From Halospina sp040196175 (GTDB taxonomy: Bacteria > Pseudomonadota > Gammaproteobacteria > Pseudomonadales > Oleiphilaceae), in assembly GCF_040196175.1 (NCBI RefSeq), contig NZ_JBEFNF010000001.1, positions 1,178,001-1,242,000 of the forward strand: DNA of 64,000 nucleotides, in the 5' to 3' direction. Numbering within the stretch: position 1 is the first letter of the stretch; each line of letters starts with the position of its first letter. The position numbers and the translations under genes were made by a program. Below, piece after piece: positions 8,370 to 16,548 of this stretch. The notes under the pieces are model-generated. The model was not told the origin of the DNA, ran no database searches, and saw only the letters and a program-made list of their open reading frames with translations.

Positions 8370-9343
8370 TGACGCTGCCTCAGTCGCTGAATCTGTGCTC
8401 CAAAATCTTCCGGTACCGGCGCCTCAAACGTCACCTTTTCGCCTTCAGGCGTTTCGAAAGCCAGCTGATGGGCATGCAGCATCAACCGGTCACCACCACC
8501 CCGCTGCCAGGCTGACTGCGAGGCGCGGTCCAGATATTTTTCATCCCCGGCCACCGGACAGCCCTGCACGGCTGTATGAACCCGGATCTGATGCGTCCTG
8601 CCAGTCAAAGGAGTGGCCTCCAGCAACGTGTAACCCGGGAAACGTTCAAGCGCCCGGAAGTCAGTTCGTGCCGCCTTACCATGGTCGGTACTAACCCGCA
8701 CCAGGCGTTCACCTGCCCCCCCCGTAACCCGCTGCAATGGCGCCTCCACGCGATCCACACCACGGGGCCACTCGCCCACCACGAGAACCCTGTAGACCTT
8801 GTGCGTACTCTTACGCCGGAATTGATCTTGCAACGCCTTCAACGCCGAGCGACGGCGAGCCACAAGAATGAGCCCGGAGGTATCGCGATCCAGCCGGTGC
8901 ACCAGCTCCAGGTAACGGTCATCCCGCGCCGCGCGCAATGTCTCAATCAGGCCGAAATCAACACCGCTGCCCCCGTGTACCGCGATACCAGCAGGTTTAT
9001 CCACCACCAGATAATCCGGCGCCTCGTGCACCACCGCCGCCTGCATACGCCGCTGCACCCTTCGCCCAGGTTGAGCGCGCTCCGGCCTCGCGGCAGGTTC
9101 GTACATCGGCGGCACCCGTATGGAGTCGCCGGGGGCTATCCGGTAGTCAGGTTTCACCCGCTTGCGATTAGCCCGAACCGCGCCCTTTCGAATTACCCGA
9201 TAGATGACGCTCTTGGGCACGCCGCGAAACCGGCCCATAAGAAAATTGTCGAGACGCTGCCCCGCCCATTCCGGCGCTACCTCCAGCCATTGGACCCTGG
9301 GTGTGGATTCGGCGCTGTCTCGGCTGCCCGGGTGGCCTGGCAT
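8366..9343 (-). CDS. rluC: 23S rRNA pseudouridine synthase RluC
   Basis: Makes pseudouridines in 23S rRNA (positions 955, 2504 and 2580 in E. coli). The 325-residue protein has an N-terminal S4 RNA-binding domain (about 20-80) and a RluA-type catalytic domain with HRLDRDTSGL; Asp144 falls exactly at the E. coli RluC catalytic position. ATG at 9343 has AGGAG eleven bases upstream. It is divergent from rne across a long leader region, the same rne/rluC pairing seen in E. coli. Confidence 0.95.
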   Translation of the reverse strand: MPGHPGSRDSAESTPRVQWLEVAPEWAGQRLDNFLMGRFRGVPKSVIYRVIRKGAVRANRKRVKPDYRIAPGDSIRVPPMYEPAARPERAQPGRRVQRRMQAAVVHEAPDYLVVDKPAGIAVHGGSGVDFGLIETLRAARDDRYLELVHRLDRDTSGLILVARRRSALKALQDQFRRKSTHKVYRVLVVGEWPRGVDRVEAPLQRVTGGAGERLVRVSTDHGKAARTDFRALERFPGYTLLEATPLTGRTHQIRVHTAVQGCPVAGDEKYLDRASQSAWQRGGGDRLMLHAHQLAFETPEGEKVTFEAPVPEDFGAQIQRLRQRQ

Positions 9344-9987
9344 TAGACGATTCTCCTGAGAAGCGGCGTCGTTCCGCAGCTCGTTGATGAGGCAGGGGAT
9401 TACTGCTATATTGACTTTGTTTTCCGACTTCGATCCGACCGACGAACTCGGCGGCTGGACTGGCGGATAGGGTCAGCGAATGAATCCGCAATTATAGAGC
9501 CTACGGGCCCGGTATGAAACGATCAGCGGACGCACCGGTATCCACCAGGCAGGAAAACAGCGAGAGCCAACAGAAATCACGCGGACGCGCGGCTGAGTCC
9601 CTTCACCCGCAGGGCGACCTCTCGGGAGCGCCTTGGCGGACGATCATGGAATCTGAGAACAACGCGCGTCGTGATGGGTGTTCCGCCCGGCTGGAGTCAG
9701 AGCCGGCGGAACTGATGTCAATCCGGGCGGAAGCGCGCCGCAGGGGCATCGCAACGGTTTGAGAACATAGAAGCACCGGTTCGGGCTGTCCTGCTCATGA
9801 ATATGACATAAGACCTCGTAGCCGGTACGAGACAGACTTCGGTGGCGTGCGGTCGTAGAGCGCGCGCCTCAAGCAAGGGGCGGGCCCAAGCATTCGCCCC
9901 GCTGCTTTACTGGAGCGAACCAGATTCGCTGTCTCGCCATTGCGCCCCGCACCGCTTCCGTCGCAGAACGATGGAAGTTTGTTCCAC
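9344..9987 (+). promoter_or_regulatory. Long rluC-rne intergenic region with structured rne leader
   Basis: These 644 bases hold no convincing gene; the open frame at 9514-9762 has no ribosome site and no family features. The part nearest rne contains a series of hairpins: CTCGTA/TACGAG (9815-9831), GGGGCG/CGCCCC (9877-9900), AGCGAA/TTCGCT (9914-9930) and TGGAA/TTCCA (9972-9986), the last enclosing the probable GGAAG ribosome site. RNase E in E. coli controls its own mRNA through hairpins in a 361-base leader, and Pseudomonas has a distinct rne leader motif, so a similar role is inferred here. On the minus strand TATAGC near 9406-9411 could be a -10 box for rluC. Confidence 0.55.
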
Positions 9988-12984
9988 ATGAAAAGAATGC
10001 TGATCAATGCAACTCACGAAGAGGAGTTGCGTGTCGCACTGGTCGATGGCCAGCGTCTGGTCGATCTTGATATCGAATCCAGTACCCGCGAACAGAAAAA
10101 GTCCAACATTTATAAGGGCCGCATCACTCGCATCGAGCCCAGTCTTGAAGCTGCCTTCATTGATTACGGTTCCGATCGCCACGGCTTCCTGCCCCTGAAA
10201 GAAATCGCACGTGAGTACTTCAGCAAGGCCCCGTCCGAGATTGATGGCAAGATCAACATCAAGGATGTGCTCAACGAAGGCCAGGAGCTGATTGTCCAGG
10301 TCGACAAGGAGGAGCGCGGCAATAAGGGCGCGGCTCTGACCACCTTCATCACGCTTGCCGGTCGCTACTTGGTACTGATGCCCAACAACCCCCGGGCTGG
10401 CGGTATTTCCCGCCGCATCCAGGGTGATGAGCGCAGTCAGCTCAAAGAGGCCATGTCGGGGCTCAAGGTACCCAAAGCGATGGGCGTGATCGTGCGCACT
10501 GCCGGTATCGGCCGCGAAACCGAGGAGCTGCAGTGGGATCTGGATTACCTGCTGCAATTCTGGGATGCCATCACCCAGGCGGCGGAAGCGCGCAAGTCGC
10601 CCTTCCTGATCTATCAGGAAAGCAACGTCATTATCCGCGCGGTGCGCGATTACCTGCGTCAGGACATCAGCGAGGTAATGATCGACTCACCCAGCGTGTA
10701 CGAGGATGTACTCAACTTCGTCCGTGCGGTGATGCCCTCTTTCGAAAACCGGATCAAGCTCTACACCGATGACATCCCACTGCTGAGTCGGTACCAGATC
10801 GAGGCCCAGATCGAAACAGCCTTTCAGCGGGAAGTCTCCCTGCCTTCCGGTGGATCGCTGGTAATCGATCCCACCGAGGCGCTGGTGTCGATCGATATCA
10901 ACTCCTCTCGCGCCACCCGCGGTGGCGATATTGAGGAAACCGCCTTCCAGACAAATCTGGAAGCAGCGGACGAGATCGCAAGGCAGCTGCGCCTGCGCGA
11001 CATCGGCGGGCTGATCGTAATCGACTTCATTGATATGTCTCCGAACCGGCATCAACGCGAGGTTGAGCAGCGTATGCGTGAGGCGCTGGAACTGGATCGC
11101 GCCCGCGTCCAGCTTGGTCGGATCTCGCGTTTCGGTCTTCTCGAAATGTCACGCCAGCGGCTGCGCCCCTCCCTGGGCGAAACCCGCAGCGAAGTCTGCC
11201 CCCGGTGTAACGGCCAGGGGGCGATCCGCAGCATGGAATCTCAGGCCCTGAGCATCATGCGCCTGATGTACGAAGAGTCCTCCAAAGATAAGACTGCGGA
11301 AGTACGTGCTCTGGTTCCGGTCACAGTCGCAGCCTTCCTTCTCAACGAAAAACGGGACGAAATCAACGCCATCGAGCGCCGCGAGAACGTGCGGGTACGG
11401 GTAATTCCTTCCCAGAACCTGGAGACACCGCACTTCGAGGTGCAGCGTTTGCGGACTGACGATACTGCCGTAACCGTCGGTGAAGCCAGCTTCGAGATTG
11501 CCGCGCAATACGAGGAAGAACCTGAGGATGCCTGGTCCGTGGGACAGAGCTCCGGAGAGCGCGAGGAAGCGGCCGTCAAGGCGGTAACACCGGCGAACCG
11601 CACGCCGGCCCCGGAACCGAAAGCCGAAACAAAAGCCAAAACACCGGCCGCTGGCGAACCTCTTGGATTCTGGCAGCGGGTTGGGCGCAAACTCCAGGTA
11701 CTGTTTACAGCGCCGGCGGAATCCGGAGAAGCCGAGAAAGATTCCAGCGCCCAGAGCCAGGATAATAACGCTTCCGACCAGAAGCCTGGGCAAAACGGCA
11801 ACAGGAAGCCGAACCACGGTGGTAGTCAGCAGCAGAGTGGCCGTCAGGAGGGCAACAACCAGCGAGGCGGTCAGAATCGGCGACGTCGTGGCGGCCAGAA
11901 CCGCAACCGGAACCAGCAAGAGTCCGACGGACAACAGAAGTCCGGCGGCAAACAGGACGGGGTTTCCCAGAGCGGTAAAGGCAATGGTGAAAACGAGCCC
12001 CGGTCATCCGGGAAAGGTGGTGGCGGCAACCGGGGCAGCGGACAGAAATCCGGGGGTGATCAGAAAACTGGTAACCAGAAGTCCGACGGTAACCAGAAGT
12101 CCGCCAATAATCAGAAATCCGGCGACAGCCAGAAGTCCGCCAATAGTCAGAAATCCGGCGACAGCCAAAAGCCTGATACCGATCAGAAATCCGGGGGTGG
12201 CCAGAAGCCCAGCACCGACCAGAAGTCCGGCGGCAGTAAAAAAGGCGGTAAGAGCAACGACGGATCCAGGAAATCCCAGGGAGATGGCAGTCGCCGAAAC
12301 GAAGATGGCGATCGCGGCGATCGCCAGACGGAGGAGTCTGCGGACAAACAGCCCGAAAGCGGTAAGGCTAAAAGTCCGGACAGCGGCAATGAGCATAAGG
12401 GCCGCTCGGACAAGCGGAAAAAGAACCAGGGTCGTGATGATGCCAATGATAAGGATACGCCCAATCCCGAGTTTCAGCGTCCCCGTCGGCCTCGTGGAAA
12501 AGACGGTAAGCCTGCAGATCAGGACCCGGCCGACGTTGTAAAAACACAGAGCGAAAAGGCAGAAAAAGAATCCGATAAGGCAACTGAGGGTACGGATTCT
12601 CATACGCCACAGGCTTCTGAATTCGCACAGCTGGAAGCTGCAGAAAAAACGTCAATACAGCCTGCGGATGGGGCGACAACAGCTGCGGACGCCCCTGCCG
12701 ATAAGGCCGCACCGACTGAAAGACAGGCGGACGCCAGCGCTGAAGCGCAAAAGCAGAACCAGGCAGGCGCTACCGAAACGGCCTCCGAGGCGGAAACGCT
12801 CGTATCCCCGGATACAGCAGCAACGGAAAACGATACGGGTGGGTCAGACAACAGCCCAGCTGAAGACGAGATTCACCTGGCTCCGATTAAAGGCCGGGCT
12901 TACAATGACCCGCGCGAAATCCGACGGCGCCAAGAGGCTTTCCGGCGAGCTCGCAACCAGGCAGAAGCCAATGAACAGGAGTGA
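9988..12984 (+). CDS. rne: Ribonuclease E
   Basis: Endoribonuclease that starts mRNA decay and processes rRNA and tRNA, scaffold of the degradosome. The 998-residue protein begins MKRMLINATHEEELRVAL. Its catalytic half carries an S1 domain (about 38-120), the magnesium ligands Asp303 and Asp346, and the zinc-link CPRCNG with Cys404 and Cys407, all at E. coli numbering. From about residue 520 the sequence becomes disordered: an Arg-rich stretch (GGQNRRRRGGQNRNRN), then a Gln-Lys-Ser repeat, then Lys/Asp/Glu-rich segments and a short conserved end (RAYNDPREIRRRQEAFRRA). ATG at 9988 is preceded by GGAAG inside a small hairpin. The tail is compositionally unlike neighbouring proteins. Confidence 0.98.
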   Translation: MKRMLINATHEEELRVALVDGQRLVDLDIESSTREQKKSNIYKGRITRIEPSLEAAFIDYGSDRHGFLPLKEIAREYFSKAPSEIDGKINIKDVLNEGQELIVQVDKEERGNKGAALTTFITLAGRYLVLMPNNPRAGGISRRIQGDERSQLKEAMSGLKVPKAMGVIVRTAGIGRETEELQWDLDYLLQFWDAITQAAEARKSPFLIYQESNVIIRAVRDYLRQDISEVMIDSPSVYEDVLNFVRAVMPSFENRIKLYTDDIPLLSRYQIEAQIETAFQREVSLPSGGSLVIDPTEALVSIDINSSRATRGGDIEETAFQTNLEAADEIARQLRLRDIGGLIVIDFIDMSPNRHQREVEQRMREALELDRARVQLGRISRFGLLEMSRQRLRPSLGETRSEVCPRCNGQGAIRSMESQALSIMRLMYEESSKDKTAEVRALVPVTVAAFLLNEKRDEINAIERRENVRVRVIPSQNLETPHFEVQRLRTDDTAVTVGEASFEIAAQYEEEPEDAWSVGQSSGEREEAAVKAVTPANRTPAPEPKAETKAKTPAAGEPLGFWQRVGRKLQVLFTAPAESGEAEKDSSAQSQDNNASDQKPGQNGNRKPNHGGSQQQSGRQEGNNQRGGQNRRRRGGQNRNRNQQESDGQQKSGGKQDGVSQSGKGNGENEPRSSGKGGGGNRGSGQKSGGDQKTGNQKSDGNQKSANNQKSGDSQKSANSQKSGDSQKPDTDQKSGGGQKPSTDQKSGGSKKGGKSNDGSRKSQGDGSRRNEDGDRGDRQTEESADKQPESGKAKSPDSGNEHKGRSDKRKKNQGRDDANDKDTPNPEFQRPRRPRGKDGKPADQDPADVVKTQSEKAEKESDKATEGTDSHTPQASEFAQLEAAEKTSIQPADGATTAADAPADKAAPTERQADASAEAQKQNQAGATETASEAETLVSPDTAATENDTGGSDNSPAEDEIHLAPIKGRAYNDPREIRRRQEAFRRARNQAEANEQE
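12043..12237 (+). repeat. 18-base tandem repeat inside the rne C-terminal coding region
   Basis: Eleven consecutive units starting CAGAA (one CAAAA), ten of 18 bases and one of 15, encode a six-residue repeat of the form Gln-Lys-Ser/Pro-x-x-x (for example QKSGDS, QKSANS, QKPSTD) at about residues 686-750. Two adjacent units, QKSGDS-QKSANS, recur almost exactly, a sign of recent unit duplication. The frame is preserved throughout, so copy-number change would lengthen or shorten the disordered RNase E tail without breaking it. Confidence 0.9.
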
Positions 12985-12993
12985 GACTTCAGC

Positions 12994-13533
12994 ATGCTGA
13001 CTGATCAGGACGTAGAAACCCTGGAATCAATCCTGTTCGCGCCCGGGCAGAGCGACGAGGCGCTTGATGTTTTCGGCCTGCACGGCGTTGTCACTGCGTC
13101 AGTGGTTGGGCCGGTACCGCTGTCGATCGAACGCATCTATGCGATCGCCACGGGCCAGCCTGAAAGCGGTGGGGATGCCATGCCCGACGAATTCCAAACC
13201 CTGGTAGCGCGGCTGGCAAGAACTGTTCAGCAGGAACTGGAGCAGGGACACACACTGGAACTGCCTGAACCGGAAGACGAAGAGACCTCTGAAGAGGCGC
13301 TGGAAAACTGGTGCGCAGGTTTTACCGACACTTTCCTGCTGGATGAGGATCAGTGGCTGGGAGAGGATGAGGAAACAGTCGGGGAGATGATGACCCCCAT
13401 ACTGACCCTATCCAACCTGTTTGATGATGAGGCTTTCCAGCAGGCGCGCAAGGACCCCAAACGCCTGGCGGACTACGCGGACGCAATACCGGAGCTTCTC
13501 TCCGACCTGTACCTGCACTATCATTCGCCTTGA
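12994..13533 (+). CDS. YecA/YgfB family protein (UPF0149)
   Basis: The 179-residue acidic protein matches the YecA/YgfB family: an N-terminal helix pair with LHGVVTA, the central ENWCAGF motif and C-terminal helices. The C-terminal SEC-C zinc motif of some YecA proteins is absent. The family role is not well defined; YgfB in Pseudomonas affects beta-lactam resistance through ampDh3 control. ATG at 12994 lies nine bases after the rne stop with AGGAG inside the rne end, so it is probably cotranscribed with rne. Its last codons overlap the convergent PHP gene by 13 bases. Confidence 0.85.
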   Translation: MLTDQDVETLESILFAPGQSDEALDVFGLHGVVTASVVGPVPLSIERIYAIATGQPESGGDAMPDEFQTLVARLARTVQQELEQGHTLELPEPEDEETSEEALENWCAGFTDTFLLDEDQWLGEDEETVGEMMTPILTLSNLFDDEAFQQARKDPKRLADYADAIPELLSDLYLHYHSP

Positions 13534-14402
13534 AGACGACCCCGGGTTGTTTCCCGGAAATGCCGCCACACCGGCTCGGGCCCGTCAGGCAGGACCGGGA
13601 GCCGCCCCAGTTCCGACCAGGGCCGGCCCGGCCAGTGGAAATCACTGCCCCCGGACGCCCATAGCCCGTTATCCATGCACAGCCGTGTGAGATAGCCGCT
13701 GTCCTGACGCGAATGGCCCGCACTCAGAACTTCCAGTGCCTGACCTCCGGCCTCGTGAAACGCATCAACGAGCTTCCTGAGTTTGTTATTGGTCAACCGG
13801 TAACGCCGGGGATGGGCCAGTATGGCAATCCCTCCTGCCTCCCGGATCCATTTCACAACTGTCGCCAACTCCGGCCAGCACGTTGCCACATCGCCCACCT
13901 TACCGGTGCCGAGGTAGCGCTGGAATGCCTGGCGAGTCCCCGCAACCACCCCGGTATCAACCAGCGCCTGAGCAAAATGAGGCCGTCCCGGGACGCCCGC
14001 AGCGAGAGCACGAGCCTCTCCCAGAACCGAGGGAAGGCCCTGCTTTTGCAGCCGCTCATCGATGGTTCCAGCTCTCTCATGGCGGACCTGGCTTTGCCCG
14101 TCCAGAACCCGCTGGAACCCGACATCCTGCGGATCAAAATCCAGGCCTACCACATGAATCGTCTGACCATGCCAGAGGCAGGACAGCTCCACGCCACTGA
14201 TCAAGTGAATGCCCTCAGCCGCTGTCGCCGCCTGGGCTTGAGGCAGACCTGCCAAAGTGTCATGGTCTGTCAGCGCTAACACGCCCACGCCCTGCTGCGC
14301 GGCGCGGGTCACCACAGCCGCTGGTGAAAGGCCTCCGTCGGAGGCGTTGCTGTGACAATGCAGATCCGCAAGCAGCGATCTGGCTCCATCATCAATACGC
14401 AT
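13521..14402 (-). CDS. PHP domain phosphoesterase, YciV / RNase AM type
   Basis: Metal-dependent phosphoesterase. The N-terminal PHP motif DLHCHSNASDGGLSP, then TDHDTLAGLPQA, GVELSC, LAHPRRYRL and GGSDFHWPGR supply the histidine and aspartate ligands of a multinuclear metal site. E. coli YciV (RNase AM) removes residual 5' nucleotides from rRNA and also acts on 3',5'-nucleoside bisphosphates; a similar role is likely for this 293-residue protein. ATG at 14402 is adjacent to the yciI-like divergent gene. The 3' end overlaps the YecA-like gene. Confidence 0.88.
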   Translation of the reverse strand: MRIDDGARSLLADLHCHSNASDGGLSPAAVVTRAAQQGVGVLALTDHDTLAGLPQAQAATAAEGIHLISGVELSCLWHGQTIHVVGLDFDPQDVGFQRVLDGQSQVRHERAGTIDERLQKQGLPSVLGEARALAAGVPGRPHFAQALVDTGVVAGTRQAFQRYLGTGKVGDVATCWPELATVVKWIREAGGIAILAHPRRYRLTNNKLRKLVDAFHEAGGQALEVLSAGHSRQDSGYLTRLCMDNGLWASGGSDFHWPGRPWSELGRLPVLPDGPEPVWRHFRETTRGRLQGE

Positions 14403-14514
14403 AATGCTCCGCGATGCTGTCTCCGAACCGGGATTGGCGCGGATGACGCCGGGAGCTTATCATAGCCGGCTATTGCCACTCATCGCCACCAGAGGGTTCA
14501 GGAAGGAGATTCAG

Positions 14515-14814
14515 ATGTACTACGCCATCATCGCCGAAGATATACCCGACAGCCTGGAGCAGCGCAAACAGGCACGCAGCGCCCATCTTGAACGCCTGGA
14601 AGCCCTGAAAACCGAAGGGAGACTGCTCATGGCCGGGCCTTTCCCCGCGGAAGACACCACCGAACCCGGCAATGCCGGCTTCACAGGCAGCCTCGTTGTC
14701 GCCGAATTTGAATCACTGGCCCATGCCCAGGTCTGGGCGGATGCAGACCCCTACGTCAAAGCAGGCGTTTACGAAAAGGTAACAGTCAAGCCATTCAAAC
14801 CGGTTCTCCCCTGA
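14515..14814 (+). CDS. YciI family protein
   Basis: Small dimeric alpha/beta ferredoxin-like protein of 99 residues with the family pattern MYYAIIAEDIPDS, the conserved His in ARSAHLERLEAL, and GRLLMAGPF. E. coli YciI-type proteins have no firmly assigned function, although a dehydrochlorinase activity is known for one relative. ATG at 14515 has the strong site GGAAGGAG seven bases upstream. It is divergent from the PHP gene, an association seen in other proteobacteria (yciV/yciI neighbourhoods). Confidence 0.88.
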   Translation: MYYAIIAEDIPDSLEQRKQARSAHLERLEALKTEGRLLMAGPFPAEDTTEPGNAGFTGSLVVAEFESLAHAQVWADADPYVKAGVYEKVTVKPFKPVLP

Positions 14815-14879
14815 GCCTCACTGGGCAACGCCGTTGGGCTGTGGCAGAATCCTGACTTCATTTAACAGGGAATGACATC

Positions 14880-15569
14880 ATGACCCCTCAGAAAGCCATG
14901 AACAGGGCACTGCGCTTGCTGGTGCCGCTGATCCTTGTGCTCGCATCCGTGGCGCAGGCGGAAAAACGCTATGTGGACGATGTGATCTACGTCCCCGTTC
15001 GTTCCGGCCCCGGCAATGAATACCGGATCATTGAGTCCGCGCTACGCAGCGGGACACCCGTAGAAGTCCTGGAGAAAGACGAGGAAACCGGCTATTCAAA
15101 AATACGCTTTGGTGATGGCGAAGAGGGTTACATCGCAACCCGATTCCTGAGCGCAGAACGCATTGCGGAGGAGCGCCTCCAGGATGTCCAGGAGCAGCTG
15201 ACCAGAACCGAGGACGAGCTCTCACAGGCGCAGTCCAAGCTTGAACAGAGCCGTTCCAAGCTTGAGCAGGCCCAGCAGGCGAAACAGGATCTCGAGTCCC
15301 GGCTTGAGGAAACAAATAATGAACTTGAGCGCATCCGCTCCATTTCAGAAGATGCGATCAAACTTGAAAAACGCAACCGGGAATTGCGCAAGGAACGTCA
15401 GGAACTGCGCAAGGAGGTGGAACTGCTCACCAACGAGAACCAGCGACTCGAAGACAGCCGGGAATCCAGCTTCCTCCTCACTGGTGGTGGCTTGGTGATT
15501 GCAGGCATTTTCATCGCCGTTCTCTTTCCGTTGCTCAAACCCAGCCGTAAAAGCGACAGCTGGGCCTGA
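14880..15569 (+). CDS. SH3-domain, coiled-coil membrane protein (TIGR04211/YgiM family)
   Basis: The 229-residue protein has a cleavable signal peptide (about 1-27, ending ASVAQA), a bacterial SH3 domain at about 30-90 (YVPVRSGPGNEYRII), a long charged coiled coil at about 92-190 with two near-identical turns (KLEQSRSKLEQAQQA), and a C-terminal membrane helix at about 200-222 with a short basic cytoplasmic tail. This is the YgiM layout: an SH3 domain in the periplasm, probably near peptidoglycan, anchored by its C terminus. Function is unknown. It has its own ribosome site and follows the yciI-like gene by 65 bases. Confidence 0.88.
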   Translation: MTPQKAMNRALRLLVPLILVLASVAQAEKRYVDDVIYVPVRSGPGNEYRIIESALRSGTPVEVLEKDEETGYSKIRFGDGEEGYIATRFLSAERIAEERLQDVQEQLTRTEDELSQAQSKLEQSRSKLEQAQQAKQDLESRLEETNNELERIRSISEDAIKLEKRNRELRKERQELRKEVELLTNENQRLEDSRESSFLLTGGGLVIAGIFIAVLFPLLKPSRKSDSWA

Positions 15570-15575
15570 TCAGGA

Positions 15576-15872
15576 TCAACGCTTAACCTCATCGATCCGA
15601 AGACCAACGCGCCACCGACCATCATCGAGCGGTTCGCTGCGCAGAACGGTGGCAACGGTCTCAAACGGCGGAAAGTCGGGATTATGGGAGGGCAGTGACG
15701 TGTGAAGGCACTGACCTTCCGCCAGCTCCTTCTCCATCTCAACAGCCATGCCTGTTGCGCTGAGATCCACACACCGCCCTTCCATCCTTTGACCTTGCTC
15801 ATCCTCGATCAGCTCAATGGCCGTATCGACGTTCATACGGATGAAGTCGCGCTTATCAGAGTTGTCCCGCAT
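15576..15872 (-). CDS. PilZ domain protein
   Basis: Single-domain PilZ protein of 98 residues. The c-di-GMP signature is present in both parts: the basic cluster KRDFIRM near the N terminus and DLSATGMAVEM about 30 residues later. ATG at 15872 has GGAG seven bases upstream; an ATG at 15887 is also possible. It is convergent with the SH3 protein, with a six-base gap. Its partner or output is not evident from neighbours, which are unrelated housekeeping genes. Confidence 0.85.
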   Translation of the reverse strand: MRDNSDKRDFIRMNVDTAIELIEDEQGQRMEGRCVDLSATGMAVEMEKELAEGQCLHTSLPSHNPDFPPFETVATVLRSEPLDDGRWRVGLRIDEVKR

Positions 15873-16025
15873 TGAATCTCCAGTCATGAGAGGTTCCTGC
15901 CTCAACGTTGTTATTATTACTGGTTCCGGTACGTTATACCGGCAGGAGGCAGCGGGCGTCAAAGAATTAGATAGCATAAGGAGGGACGGGAGCCGAACCG
16001 ACACGCCGGCCCCCGGGAAAGCCAG

Positions 16026-16523
16026 CTACGCGGAAGCCTCCGGCAGCGCCTCGGCAGACAGAATAATGCCGTTGTTATCAGCGTAAACGTAGTGACCGGG
16101 CTCAAAAGTAACACCGCCAAAGCTCAGGGCCACGTTAAGATCTCCCAGACCACGCTTCTCACTCTTGCGGGGATGAGTGGCCAGCGCCTGGACGCCGATG
16201 TCAGTCTCACCGATTACATCCACGTCACGAATACAGCCATAGACGATCACACCCTGCCAGCCGTTTTTGGATGCTTTTTCCGCCAGCATATCGCCCAACA
16301 GGGCGATCCGGAGCGAACCACCACCATCGACGACCAGAACCTTTCCCTGCCCGTCCTGGCCAACCTGTTCTTTGACCACTGAATTGTCCTCAAAGCACTT
16401 AACGGTGACGATCTCGCCTCCAAATGCACTGCGTCCGCCCAGGTTCACAAACATAGGCTCAACCACAGCCACTTGCGGATGCTCATCCACAAGATCCGGT
16501 GTAACGATTGTCTGTTCCGACAC
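16026..16523 (-). CDS. rraA: Ribonuclease E activity regulator RraA
   Basis: RraA binds the C-terminal region of RNase E and damps its activity; the fold is shared with 4-hydroxy-4-methyl-2-oxoglutarate aldolases. The 165-residue product has GGSLRIALLGDMLAE, VYGCIRDVDVIGETDIGV and HYVYADNNGIILS, typical of RraA. GTG at 16523 is the start: AAGGAG lies seven bases upstream and the protein then matches the known N terminus (MSEQTIVTPDLVDEHPQ). The frame continues upstream but overlaps the next gene. That rne is only 3 kb away may be coincidence. Confidence 0.92.
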   Translation of the reverse strand: MSEQTIVTPDLVDEHPQVAVVEPMFVNLGGRSAFGGEIVTVKCFEDNSVVKEQVGQDGQGKVLVVDGGGSLRIALLGDMLAEKASKNGWQGVIVYGCIRDVDVIGETDIGVQALATHPRKSEKRGLGDLNVALSFGGVTFEPGHYVYADNNGIILSAEALPEASA

Positions 16524-16548
16524 AGTTTTCTCCTTATCCAACGCAATT

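Noticed and set aside
9514..9762. An 82-codon frame in the rluC-rne gap
   Set aside because: No ribosome site, odd composition, and it lies in what is more likely a leader RNA.
11149..12007. Several long open frames opposite or across the rne tail
   Set aside because: They arise from the low-complexity repeat-rich coding sequence; the rne frame itself is continuous and conserved at both ends.
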